In this document: positions 8,400 through 16,012 of the stretch, in pieces
How the letters are laid out: each line of letters opens with the position of its first letter
Numbering within the stretch: position 1 is the stretch's first letter
Assembly (NCBI GenBank): GCA_006969745.1
Contig: CP030886.1
Span: 2,701,234 to 2,765,233 of the forward strand
Direction of reading: 5' to 3'
Origin: Cytophagaceae bacterium
GTDB lineage: Bacteria; Bacteroidota; Bacteroidia; Cytophagales; Cyclobacteriaceae
DNA: 64,000 nucleotides
Program-made: the position numbers and the translations under genes
Notes under the pieces: generated by a model
The model's database searches: none
The model's input: only the letters and a program-made list of their open reading frames with translations
Told to the model about the DNA's origin: nothing

Positions 8400-9677
8400 A
8401 TGCACAAGCTTACCTTAACCTTACTATCGCTGATTATGTCAGCTGCTCTTTTTGGCCAGCGTACTATTATTCACGCAGGCAATATCCTTGATGGAGTATC
8501 AAAGAAACCTATGAAGGAGAAATCCATTGTAGTGGAGGGGACAAAAATCACTTCCATTGAAAATGGATATATCAACGCTCAAGAAGGGGATGTAATCGTC
8601 AATCTTAAGGAGCATACTGTAATGCCCGGATGGATTGACATGCATGTGCACATTGAAGATGAGACTAGCCCTGATCGCTACATAAGGCAGTTCACTGAAA
8701 ATCCTGCGGACCGAGCATTTACTTCGGTTGATATAGCGAAAAGAACCTTGATGGCAGGATTTACAACCGTGCGAGATGTAGGAGGAAGCGGTGTTAATAT
8801 TTCCTTAAGAAATGCGATAGCAAAAGGGACGATCGATGGGCCACGTATTTTCACCTCAGGAGAGGGACTTAAGATCACGGGAGGTCATGGAGATCCAACT
8901 AATGGATATCGCGCTGACCTCATGGGCGACCCAGGGCCTGAATTTGGGGTGGTAAATGGCGTAGATGATGCCCGAAAAGCTGTACGTCAGCGCTATAAGA
9001 ATGGAGCTGACTTGATTAAAATTTCTGCAACAGGAGGCGTATTAAGTGTGGCAAAAGACGGAAAAGGGGCCTCTTTTCAAGAGGATGAAATTGAAGCAAT
9101 TGTACAAACAGCTAACGACTTGGGTTTTCATGTGGCAGCCCATGCTCACGGAGATGAAGGTATGAGAAGAGCGGTAGCTAATGGCGTAAAAACGATAGAA
9201 CACGGAACATATATGAGTGACGCTACAATGGAGCTCATGATAGAGAAAAATGCCTATTTGGTTCCTACTATTACGGCCGGCATGGAGGTAGCTGAAAATG
9301 CTAAAAAACCGGGATATTATCCGAAGGTAGTGGCTGAGAAAGCACGCGAAATAGGGCCTGTGATTCAAGGCACATTTGCCAAAGCATATAAAAAAGGCGT
9401 ACCCATTGCTTTTGGAACCGATGCAGGTGTATTCAAGCATGGAGAAAATGCTCGAGAATTTACTTACATGACCGAAGTAGGTATGCCAGCCATTGAAGCG
9501 ATCATTTGTGCAACATCAAATAATGCTGAGTTATTAGGAATGGGCGATCAGATAGGCTCGCTAAAAGCTGGTTTTATTGCTGATATTGTAGCTGTTCCGG
9601 GAGACCCACTAGAAGATATAGAAGTAATGAAGGATGTGAAGTTTGTTATGAAAGAAGGGAAGATTTATAAGAATTGA
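8400..9677 (+). CDS. Exported metal-dependent amidohydrolase (imidazolonepropionase/Xaa-Pro dipeptidase-like)
   Basis: 425 residues with an N-terminal signal peptide (LLSLIMSAALFGQ). The amidohydrolase-1 landmarks are present: MPGWIDMHVH (metal ligands His82 and His84), a lysine in LIKISATGG that could be the bridging ligand, AAHAHG, IEHG and the FGTDAG aspartate, with the C-terminal beta strand GSLKAGFIADIVAVPGDPLEDI. This subgroup is annotated as amidohydrolase or Xaa-Pro dipeptidase; the substrate cannot be told from sequence. It probably acts in the periplasm. It closes the ettA transcription unit, followed directly by a terminator. Confidence 0.88.
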   Translation: MHKLTLTLLSLIMSAALFGQRTIIHAGNILDGVSKKPMKEKSIVVEGTKITSIENGYINAQEGDVIVNLKEHTVMPGWIDMHVHIEDETSPDRYIRQFTENPADRAFTSVDIAKRTLMAGFTTVRDVGGSGVNISLRNAIAKGTIDGPRIFTSGEGLKITGGHGDPTNGYRADLMGDPGPEFGVVNGVDDARKAVRQRYKNGADLIKISATGGVLSVAKDGKGASFQEDEIEAIVQTANDLGFHVAAHAHGDEGMRRAVANGVKTIEHGTYMSDATMELMIEKNAYLVPTITAGMEVAENAKKPGYYPKVVAEKAREIGPVIQGTFAKAYKKGVPIAFGTDAGVFKHGENAREFTYMTEVGMPAIEAIICATSNNAELLGMGDQIGSLKAGFIADIVAVPGDPLEDIEVMKDVKFVMKEGKIYKN

Positions 9678-9693
9678 GGTTTATCGATAAAAA

Positions 9694-9720
9694 AAGCCCG
9701 ATTTCGTCGGGCTTATATTT
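9694..9720. terminator. Bidirectional rho-independent terminator
   Basis: AAGCCCGA at 9694-9701 pairs with TCGGGCTT at 9707-9714. T-rich sequence follows on the plus strand and an A run precedes it, so it can serve both the amidohydrolase gene and the convergent head-GIN gene. Confidence 0.85.
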
Positions 9721-9741
9721 TTTAATTGTAATTCTTAATAA

Positions 9742-10431
9742 CTACATCTTTCTCACTTTTCCACTGCCTGATGAATTGCTGATTACTCGATCGGGATTAC
9801 CTGAATAGTATACGCTTCCGCTACCGGAAATACTTGCCTCTATTTCGTCAGTCGCATTAACGTAACAGCTGCCAGACCCGCTTATTCGTGCTGAAAATAC
9901 CTTTACGGTCAAATCTTCGGCTTTCACCTTTCCAGACCCGCTGATACGTGCCTCTGCTTCCTGTGCATTGCCGCCAAGTCGAATACTCCCTGAGCCGGAA
10001 ATACGAAGCTCCATTTCGTCGCTTTCTAATTCAAGCTCCATGTCGCCTGATCCGCTTACTGACAGCTTAATATCTTCTGTCTCAAATTTACCTTGACCTT
10101 CGATCAATCCACTTCCACTTACCGACAGACCTTCAATAGTTTTCATGGTCACGTAGATATCAACTTCCGATTTTCTCCAACCATTCCCCCAATTCCAATC
10201 ACCTTCTTTCTTTATCACCAATCTATCTCCGCGTAATTCAAACTCAATTTCATCGTAAATATCATCATCGCACTCAATCTCTACTTTGTTTGTAGATCCT
10301 TGCTTGAGGTAAACAGTGCCGGCTATCCCAAGAGATAATTCAGAAAAGTTTCCAACATCAACCATTCTTTTCTGACTGAACGCGGGAATTGAGATAGTAA
10401 TTGAGAGTAGTAAGGTTATTAAAGTCTTCAT
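9742..10431 (-). CDS. Head GIN domain (DUF2807) exported protein
   Basis: 229 residues with a signal peptide ending near AFSQ. From about residue 95 onward the pattern SGSG recurs nearly every 20 residues (VSGSGLIEG, VSGSGDME, ISGSGSIR, ISGSGKVK, ISGSGSCY, ISGSGSVY, SSGSGKVR), which builds the right-handed beta-helix of the DUF2807 'putative auto-transporter adhesin head GIN' family. Such proteins are abundant in Bacteroidota and probably sit in the periplasm or on the cell surface; no biochemical activity is established. It is followed on the minus strand by the shared terminator and preceded by the CAP-domain gene on the same strand, 48 bases away. Confidence 0.88.
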   Translation of the reverse strand: MKTLITLLLSITISIPAFSQKRMVDVGNFSELSLGIAGTVYLKQGSTNKVEIECDDDIYDEIEFELRGDRLVIKKEGDWNWGNGWRKSEVDIYVTMKTIEGLSVSGSGLIEGQGKFETEDIKLSVSGSGDMELELESDEMELRISGSGSIRLGGNAQEAEARISGSGKVKAEDLTVKVFSARISGSGSCYVNATDEIEASISGSGSVYYSGNPDRVISNSSGSGKVRKM

Positions 10432-10479
10432 CTTAAGTTTTTTTTAGTTTAGAGACAAAAAAGTATCTGTAAGGTTGCA

Positions 10480-10980
10480 TCAATAAGGTTTTTCTCCCAC
10501 CCAATTTCCGGGTGGATCATAATTGCATACCCAAATATCCATTCCATCACATTCTATCTTGGCACAGCCTACCTTTTTAGTAGTTTGCCAGACTATTTGA
10601 GTATAATGGCCACACATCTTACCGGGCTTACATTTATTTTTATTGTAATTATAGTCGGCTTTCTCACCTGCCCACGCATCTACAACATATGCTGCATCAA
10701 AAGCTCCTGCGGTTCCTTTGAATAGATTTTCACCAAATTTATTATCCGGTCGGTGTTCCCATCCACAATTTTTCCTTTTCAATTTTCGAGCCCAATCAGC
10801 AGCCAGAGCTGCCATTTCATCCGACCATTCAAGTTTTTCTGTCACACCGACATCCGCTCGCCAATAATTATGTCGCTCCAGGATAACTCTTTTTTCATTT
10901 TCTGTTAGAGCCGTCTGTTCATCTCCTATAGTAATTGGCCCAAGCCAAAGCAGGCTAAGAAAGTATAATGCGATTTTCAT
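10480..10980 (-). CDS. Exported CAP (SCP/PR-1) domain protein
   Basis: 166 residues with a short N-terminal hydrophobic signal. The CAP fold is recognisable from LERHNYWRADVGV, LEWSDEMAALAADWA, the GENLF motif, and the C-terminal CAP signatures GHYTQIVWQTTKKVGCA and VCNYDPPGNW. The conserved His/Glu cavity residues (H in RHN and GHYTQ, E in GEN) are all present, as are paired cysteines typical of the eukaryote-like subgroup. Bacterial CAP proteins are secreted; roles proposed include lipid binding and proteolysis, but none can be assigned here. The gene may share a transcript with the downstream head-GIN gene. Confidence 0.9.
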   Translation of the reverse strand: MKIALYFLSLLWLGPITIGDEQTALTENEKRVILERHNYWRADVGVTEKLEWSDEMAALAADWARKLKRKNCGWEHRPDNKFGENLFKGTAGAFDAAYVVDAWAGEKADYNYNKNKCKPGKMCGHYTQIVWQTTKKVGCAKIECDGMDIWVCNYDPPGNWVGEKPY

Positions 10981-11064
10981 ATGTGTAAAAAGTAATTTTT
11001 AATGTCTTTTAACAAACTCCTCTAACGAACTGGCAGGGATTTTGATTTATTTATTCCAATAGCT

Positions 11065-11100
11065 AAGAACATGAAAATTGTTCTTGTCTTTTTTGGTTAG
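11065..11100 (+). other. Putative leader: 9-codon ORF within a hairpin ahead of egtB
   Basis: An ATG at 11071 opens a tiny frame encoding MKIVLVFFG and ending in TAG at 11098-11100. The region also forms a 7-bp hairpin (AAGAACA 11065-11071, TGTTCTT 11079-11085) followed by GTCTTTTTT. Eight bases after the stop the strong terminator at 11108 begins. No plus-strand gene lies upstream, so a short transcript, leader peptide or small RNA is implied. Whether the mini-ORF is translated is unknown. Confidence 0.35.
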
Positions 11101-11107
11101 TTGAGGG

Positions 11108-11143
11108 CCCTGTCCGCTAGATGTCGGACAGGGTTTCTTTTTT
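11108..11143 (+). terminator. Rho-independent terminator in the egtB leader region
   Basis: CCCTGTCCG at 11108-11116 pairs perfectly with CGGACAGGG at 11125-11133, loop of 8, followed by TTTCTTTTTT. It is oriented on the plus strand, yet the only gene upstream (CAP protein) is on the minus strand. It therefore either ends an unannotated small RNA or works as an attenuator 70 bases before egtB. Confidence 0.75.
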
Positions 11144-11213
11144 CAATTAAACGTCCATTTTTTGTGGATTCTGTCGTCAAGATTTATAAATTGAAAAAAA
11201 TCCTCAAATCGTT

Positions 11214-12470
11214 TTGCAATCGACAATTTCAACTCAGACCGAACTATTAGCATACTATAGAAGCGTTAGGGCTCAAACACAGTTTCTTTGTGATCCTCTC
11301 GAAATCGAAGATTTTGTAGTTCAGCCAGTGATGGACGTCAGTCCGCTGAAGTGGCACCTTGGCCATACCACATGGTTTTTTGAAACCTTTGTGTTAAAAC
11401 CCAATGTGAAAGGCTACAAAGAGTTTCACCCTAAATATCCTTTGCTTTTTAATAGCTACTACATTTCTGCTGGCGAGCGATGGTCTCGTGAAAATCGAGG
11501 ACAACTTACCCGTCCAACCGTAAAAGAAGTTTTCGATTACAGAAGCTATGTGAACAATGCGATGGAGGAATTTCTGAAAACTGAAATTTCTGATGAAACG
11601 ACGAATGTTGTTATTCTCGGATTGAATCACGAACAACAGCATCAGGAATTATTCCTATATGATATCAAACGGATATTGGGGGATAATCCACTGCACCCCG
11701 TTTATCGCCAGGATGTTGGAAGTAATAGCAGTTTGAAGACCGAATCAAAATGGCTGCAAATCGAGGAAGGTACCTACGATGTAGGTTTTGAGGGACAAGG
11801 ATTTCATTTTGACAATGAGAAAGGAAGGCATAAGGTTTTCCTTCATGAGTTTCAGATAGCATCACAACTGGTGACCAACGGAGAATTTCTTGAGTTTATA
11901 AAAGATGATGGATACTCCAATCACATGCTGTGGTTGTCAGAAGCGTGGGATTGGGTCAACCAAAACGGGATACGGGCACCTCGTTATTGGAGTCAGGAAG
12001 ACGGGGGAGCATGGTGGCACTATACTTTGCAAGGTTTTGAGCAAATTGACCCCAATGATCCCTTATGCCACATCTCCTACTTTGAAGCTGATGCTTTTGC
12101 TCGATGGAAGGGTTGTAGATTACCTACAGAGCAAGAATGGGAGGTAAGTTGTAACACATTCTCGCCGGAAGTGTCTAAAAGTGTAAATTTTGTTGAAGAC
12201 AATAATTTTAGACCTGTTCAAACTGAAGATCATAGTTTTTTTGGCAATGTATGGGAGTGGACAGCAAGCCCTTACATAGCCTATCCTTATTATAGTCCAC
12301 CGGAAGGAGCCCTTGGAGAATACAATGGCAAATTCATGGTGAACCAAATGGTGCTGAGAGGAGGTTCTTTTGGTACTCCAAGAAACCACATTCGATCTAC
12401 GTATCGTAATTTCTTTCACCCTCATTTGCGCTGGATGTTTTCGGGCATTCGGCTAGCAAAGCATATTTAG
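11214..12470 (+). CDS. egtB: Ergothioneine biosynthesis protein EgtB (sulfoxide synthase)
   Basis: 418 residues from a TTG start; an in-frame stop at 11187 and no nearby ATG favour this start. The N-terminal DinB-like four-helix domain carries the iron-binding histidines in WHLGHTTWFFE (His51) and NHEQQHQE (His139 and His143). The C-terminal formylglycine-generating-enzyme-like domain contains FHFDNEKGRHKVFL, RLPTEQEWE, NVWEWTASPY and LRGGSFGTPRNHIRSTYRNFF. EgtB joins a sulfur donor (gamma-glutamylcysteine or cysteine) to hercynine with oxygen, using non-haem iron. Pairing with egtD three bases downstream confirms the pathway. No egtA, egtC or egtE is in the window. The product would be a cytoplasmic antioxidant thiol. 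Confidence 0.93.
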   Translation: MQSTISTQTELLAYYRSVRAQTQFLCDPLEIEDFVVQPVMDVSPLKWHLGHTTWFFETFVLKPNVKGYKEFHPKYPLLFNSYYISAGERWSRENRGQLTRPTVKEVFDYRSYVNNAMEEFLKTEISDETTNVVILGLNHEQQHQELFLYDIKRILGDNPLHPVYRQDVGSNSSLKTESKWLQIEEGTYDVGFEGQGFHFDNEKGRHKVFLHEFQIASQLVTNGEFLEFIKDDGYSNHMLWLSEAWDWVNQNGIRAPRYWSQEDGGAWWHYTLQGFEQIDPNDPLCHISYFEADAFARWKGCRLPTEQEWEVSCNTFSPEVSKSVNFVEDNNFRPVQTEDHSFFGNVWEWTASPYIAYPYYSPPEGALGEYNGKFMVNQMVLRGGSFGTPRNHIRSTYRNFFHPHLRWMFSGIRLAKHI

Positions 12471-12473
12471 ACA

Positions 12474-13424
12474 ATGTCAAAAGATACCATTATACTCACT
12501 CCACTTGCAGAAGATGTATATACCGGACTGCAAGCAAGAAATAAATATTTATCCTCAAAGTATTTTTATGATGCAAAAGGTGATGAGCTGTTTCAGCGGA
12601 TCATGCACCTCGATGAATACTATTTGACCAGAAAAGAGCTTGAAATTTTTGAAACTCATAAGAAAGCCATACTTGAAGAGATTAATGATGGGGAGCCGTT
12701 TCGGATCATAGAACTTGGCGCTGGCGATGGACTAAAGACTAAAGTATTGTTGAAATACTTTATTGAACAAGGCGTGGATTTCACTTATACTCCGGTAGAC
12801 ATTTCTGGAAATGTTTTAGAAATACTTGAAAGCAATTTAAAAGCTGATATTCCCGGTCTAAATATCGAGTCGTATGAAGGTGATTATTTTGATGCGCTGG
12901 CAGAAATATCTGAAAGTCCTGAGAAGGATATAGTTTTCTTTTTAGGTTCTACCATTGGTAATTTCTCACAAGAAGAGGCAGAAGTGTTTTTGACAGATCT
13001 TCAAAACTACCTGAAGGAAGGAGACCTCCTTTTTCTGGGAGTAGATCTTAAAAAAGATCCGTCGATTATCTTGAAAGCGTATAACGATTCGCAGGGCGTA
13101 ACGCGTGAGTTCAACCTCAATCTTTTGGATCGTATCAATTCAGAGCTCGGTGCTGATTTCGATCGAGATCAATTTCTACACTATCCATACTATAATCCTC
13201 ACACGGGGGAGTGCAGGAGCTACCTCATCAGTAAAATAGACCAGGTAGTTACTATTGGTGAGGACGAATTTCACTTTCGGGAGTGGGAAGCAATCTTTAT
13301 GGAAATATCAAAGAAGTATGATCAACCACAATTAGAAGAGTTAGCATCCGCCTCAGGATTTAGAAGATTGGCTTCTTTTCTAGATAGTGAACGCTGGTTC
13401 GCAGATTTACTCTGGGCAAAGTAA
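12474..13424 (+). CDS. egtD: L-histidine N(alpha)-methyltransferase EgtD
   Basis: 316 residues, the usual length. It has the EgtD N-terminal block KYFYDAKGDELFQRIMHLDEYYLTRKE, the SAM-binding glycine motif IIELGAGDGLKT (about 79-89), VDISGNVLEI, the FFLGSTIGNFS block and the C-terminal FHFREWEAIFMEISKKY. The enzyme methylates histidine three times to hercynine, the substrate of EgtB. It follows egtB by three bases and is almost certainly cotranscribed and translationally coupled. Confidence 0.95.
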   Translation: MSKDTIILTPLAEDVYTGLQARNKYLSSKYFYDAKGDELFQRIMHLDEYYLTRKELEIFETHKKAILEEINDGEPFRIIELGAGDGLKTKVLLKYFIEQGVDFTYTPVDISGNVLEILESNLKADIPGLNIESYEGDYFDALAEISESPEKDIVFFLGSTIGNFSQEEAEVFLTDLQNYLKEGDLLFLGVDLKKDPSIILKAYNDSQGVTREFNLNLLDRINSELGADFDRDQFLHYPYYNPHTGECRSYLISKIDQVVTIGEDEFHFREWEAIFMEISKKYDQPQLEELASASGFRRLASFLDSERWFADLLWAK

Positions 13425-13530
13425 TAAGGTGATCTGAGTCGAATGAGCTAAGAATTCTTAGGCTGTACCAATGAAGGTTCGTCCTGAACAGGTTTAATTC
13501 CTACTTAGATGAATATTGGAGATAAAAGAG

Positions 13531-13614
13531 TGCGCATGAGAAGATTCGAACTTCCACGGGATTGCTCCCACCACCCCCTCAAGATGGCGTGTCTACCGGT
13601 TTCACCACATGCGC
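13531..13614 (-). tRNA. tRNA-Leu (anticodon GAG)
   Basis: The minus strand folds as a class II tRNA: acceptor stem GCGCATG with its complement CATGCGC and discriminator A; anticodon stem CCATC/GGTGG around the loop TTGAGGG (anticodon GAG); a long variable arm; and a TTCGAAT T loop. CCA is not encoded. Confidence 0.93.
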
Positions 13615-13658
13615 AAGGGATCGCAAAAATAACTTTTTGAGGTAAAAACAGTCAATAA

Positions 13659-13688
13659 AAAAGCCGAAAGATTACTCTTTCGGCTTTT
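13659..13688 (-). terminator. Rho-independent terminator of the UPF0114 gene
   Basis: AAAAGCCGAAAG at 13659-13670 pairs with CTTTCGGCTTTT at 13677-13688; the preceding A run supplies the minus-strand U tract. It ends the gene whose stop is at 13708. Confidence 0.85.
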
Positions 13689-13707
13689 CATTAAATTTTT
13701 TATTCTT

Positions 13708-14292
13708 TTAGTGTGCGTCTTCGCCACCTTCATCATCACTCGCGGCATGCCCTGTATGATGATAACTATGTGTGATTTTCTCTGTTTGAGAAAGTAATAA
13801 TGCCGATACAATGAACACCATATGAATAACGATTTCGATTACAATACCTTCCGGAGAAGTTTTTTGCACTTCGTTTCTGTAGTCAATAAATGTTTTCAAT
13901 AAGTATACCCCTGAAATTGATGCAAGAGAAGTTGCCAATTTAATTTTCAACTGGCCAGCGTCCAGACCTTCTAACCAAAGCGGTTTGTCATCATGCATAT
14001 CTACATCGATTCGGCTGGTAAATATTGAGTATCCACCAATTGTAACCATTACTACCAGATTCATTACCATTGAAATATCAACCAGGCCTAAAACGCTAAG
14101 CATCATCTTGGTTTCGTTCCACATGGTCGTGTACTTCACCATGTATAATAATTCTTCGAAAAACTTGTAGAGGTAAAAAAATGAGGCGATAATCAATCCT
14201 GTATATAGCGGAGCCTGAACCCACCTACTCCAGAAAATGAAGCCTTCGAAAAAATTTTCAAACCGTTTTATCGGGGAATTTTCGTTATCCAT
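13708..14292 (-). CDS. UPF0114 (YqhA-like, TIGR00645) membrane protein
   Basis: 194 residues with about four membrane segments (around residues 28-48, 68-90, 112-132 and 150-170). The start FENFFEGFIFWSRWVQAPLYTGLI, the central LVDISMVMNLVVMVTIGGYSIFTSRID and the LKIKLATSLASISGVYLLKTFID block match the YqhA/UPF0114 family. The family resembles bacterial membrane proteins of uncertain transport or signalling role. The C-terminal tail is rich in histidine, aspartate and glutamate and might bind metal, which is only a guess. It forms a single-gene unit with its own terminator. Confidence 0.85.
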   Translation of the reverse strand: MDNENSPIKRFENFFEGFIFWSRWVQAPLYTGLIIASFFYLYKFFEELLYMVKYTTMWNETKMMLSVLGLVDISMVMNLVVMVTIGGYSIFTSRIDVDMHDDKPLWLEGLDAGQLKIKLATSLASISGVYLLKTFIDYRNEVQKTSPEGIVIEIVIHMVFIVSALLLSQTEKITHSYHHTGHAASDDEGGEDAH

Positions 14293-14371
14293 ATCGTTCC
14301 AATCAATTTTAAAACTGTGCTGAAATATAAAAGATTATTCAAAGGTAATCTTTCTAAAAAACGAAATTAAG

Positions 14372-14770
14372 TTAATCTTCATCAAATAATACCAAAGTAC
14401 CACCCATATAGTCATGTAGTGCTTTTCTTTTTGAGTTGAAAAGAATGGCAACAAAGCCTGAGAAAAAGAGAAGTAATGAGAAAATTTTACAAAAATTTCG
14501 CACAACTGCCTGAAGAATATTTAATTGTTGAGCTGAATTATTAGTGACTTTCAATTTCGCCCATTTTTTCCCGGGAGTGGCCTGCATGGGACTCAATTCA
14601 AATACAATGTGGTAAGTGAAGTAAATACCGGCTATAAAAAGATAGTCGTAGTCTGATTTAGGGATAATTAGCGATACCAGATAATAAAGCAGTAGAATTG
14701 GAAGTAAGTCTATATTGTGGGCAAGCAGTCTTGACCAGAACCCTGCGTATTTATGATTTATAACTTCCAA
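14372..14770 (-). CDS. RDD family membrane protein
   Basis: 132 residues with three membrane segments. Family signs are an N-terminal YAGFWSRLLAHNIDLLPILLLYYL (the Arg-Asp-Asp position is read here as R-N-D), and SPMQATPGKKWAKLKVT, which is the usual TPGK(K/R) motif, then the C-terminal KRKALHDYMGGTLVL. RDD proteins are small inner-membrane proteins; a few have been linked to sodium/proton exchange, but the specific role here is unknown. It diverges from the SRPBCC gene with about 40 bases between starts. Confidence 0.88.
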   Translation of the reverse strand: MEVINHKYAGFWSRLLAHNIDLLPILLLYYLVSLIIPKSDYDYLFIAGIYFTYHIVFELSPMQATPGKKWAKLKVTNNSAQQLNILQAVVRNFCKIFSLLLFFSGFVAILFNSKRKALHDYMGGTLVLFDED

Positions 14771-14810
14771 ATCGTTTAAATTTATTAGCTAACAAAATTC
14801 AACAACTATT

Positions 14811-15848
14811 ATGAAAGTTCTTAAAATCATTGGAATCATTATTCTGATTCTTCTTGCTCTGTTTTTAGGGTTGATCATATTTGGCCCCTCATCAGGCCAC
14901 TTGGAAAGACAAATTACAATTAATGCTACTCCAGGCATGGTATATAGCGAGGTGTCAAATCTGAAGACCTTCAACAAATGGTCACCTTGGTTTCAAGTAG
15001 ACCCAGATACTGAGTATGTGTGGGAAGGCCCGTCTTCAGGTGTAGGCTCAAAAATGATTTGGTATAGTGAAAATTCCGACCTGGGCAATGGTTATATGGA
15101 AATCACTGAAGTCAGAAACGAAGAGTTTGTATTGATGGATATGGGATTTGATCAAAACAGCAATAGAGATTTTACAGATGAAGGTGAGGAAAAACCAACG
15201 GCATCATTTATTCTCGAAGGAAGTGGTGAAAGCACCAAAGTGACCTGGGCGTTTGACATTTCCGGAGTGTCTGGAATGGAAAAAATGATGGTAGTGGGAT
15301 TAGACATGTTCCTTGGACCTTCTTATGAAGAAGGTTTGGAGAATCTTAAAGCTCGAATTGAAGGAGCCCCGACTTTCAGTGTGAAGATGGCTGTGCAAGA
15401 CGTAAATCCATTCACATTTGCAGGTAAAGAAGTTTCGTCTGCCAATAATATGACAGATATATCCAATAATATGGGAGCTGCATATAGTGATATAATGGAA
15501 GCAATCGTGAGCAACAATTTACAAATGACGGAAGGCTACCCAATGGCTATTGCGACAGACTATAGCGAAGAAAGCATTTCAATGATCTGTGGTATACCGG
15601 TAGCTGAAGGGTCAACAATAGATAGCGGTGATGTGACCATAATGCAATCTCCTGATGGTAGAGCAATTCGTGCGCTTCATTTCGGTGATTATTCATTGCT
15701 TGAAGAAACGCACGATCAGATCAATCTTTATGCAGAATATTTTGGTTATGAACTAACCGGAAACCCCTGGGAGATCTATGTTACTGATCCCTCAGTAGAG
15801 CCTGATACTTCCAAGTGGATCACTGAAGTCTACTATCCAACCAACTAA
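14811..15848 (+). CDS. SRPBCC / GyrI-like effector-binding protein with N-terminal membrane segment
   Basis: 345 residues. A single hydrophobic helix (about 4-25) is followed by an SRPBCC/polyketide-cyclase-like domain (about 30-180, ITINATPGMVYSEVSNLKTFNKWSPW and VTWAFDIS) and a C-terminal GyrI-like/AraC effector-binding domain (about 195-345, MICGIPVAEGSTIDSGDVTI, ALHFGDYSLLEETHDQINLYAEYFGYELTGNPWEIYVTDP). This two-domain architecture with an anchor is common in Bacteroidota. Both domains bind small hydrophobic ligands in characterised members; the ligand is unknown here. It is followed by a terminator and so appears monocistronic. Confidence 0.85.
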   Translation: MKVLKIIGIIILILLALFLGLIIFGPSSGHLERQITINATPGMVYSEVSNLKTFNKWSPWFQVDPDTEYVWEGPSSGVGSKMIWYSENSDLGNGYMEITEVRNEEFVLMDMGFDQNSNRDFTDEGEEKPTASFILEGSGESTKVTWAFDISGVSGMEKMMVVGLDMFLGPSYEEGLENLKARIEGAPTFSVKMAVQDVNPFTFAGKEVSSANNMTDISNNMGAAYSDIMEAIVSNNLQMTEGYPMAIATDYSEESISMICGIPVAEGSTIDSGDVTIMQSPDGRAIRALHFGDYSLLEETHDQINLYAEYFGYELTGNPWEIYVTDPSVEPDTSKWITEVYYPTN

Positions 15849-15869
15849 AAGTTTTCTTTTGAACTCACT

Positions 15870-15899
15870 AAGCCTCCTCAATTTTTGGAGGCTTTTTTT
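15870..15899 (+). terminator. Rho-independent terminator of the SRPBCC/GyrI-like gene
   Basis: AAGCCTCC at 15870-15877 pairs with GGAGGCTT at 15887-15894, followed by a run of T, 22 bases after the stop. Confidence 0.88.
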
Positions 15900-16012
15900 G
15901 TGCCATGGTAGCTTCGGATGGCATCAAATAGAAAAACACCTAATCACATTAAGAATTCATGATGGTGTGGCCAAGTATTTTTTTACCTTTATGAGTAAAC
16001 CTGACTATTACC

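Noticed and set aside
9042..9440. 132-codon open frame opposite the amidohydrolase
   Set aside because: Antisense shadow of a well-supported gene, rich in Cys, His and Tyr without domain structure.
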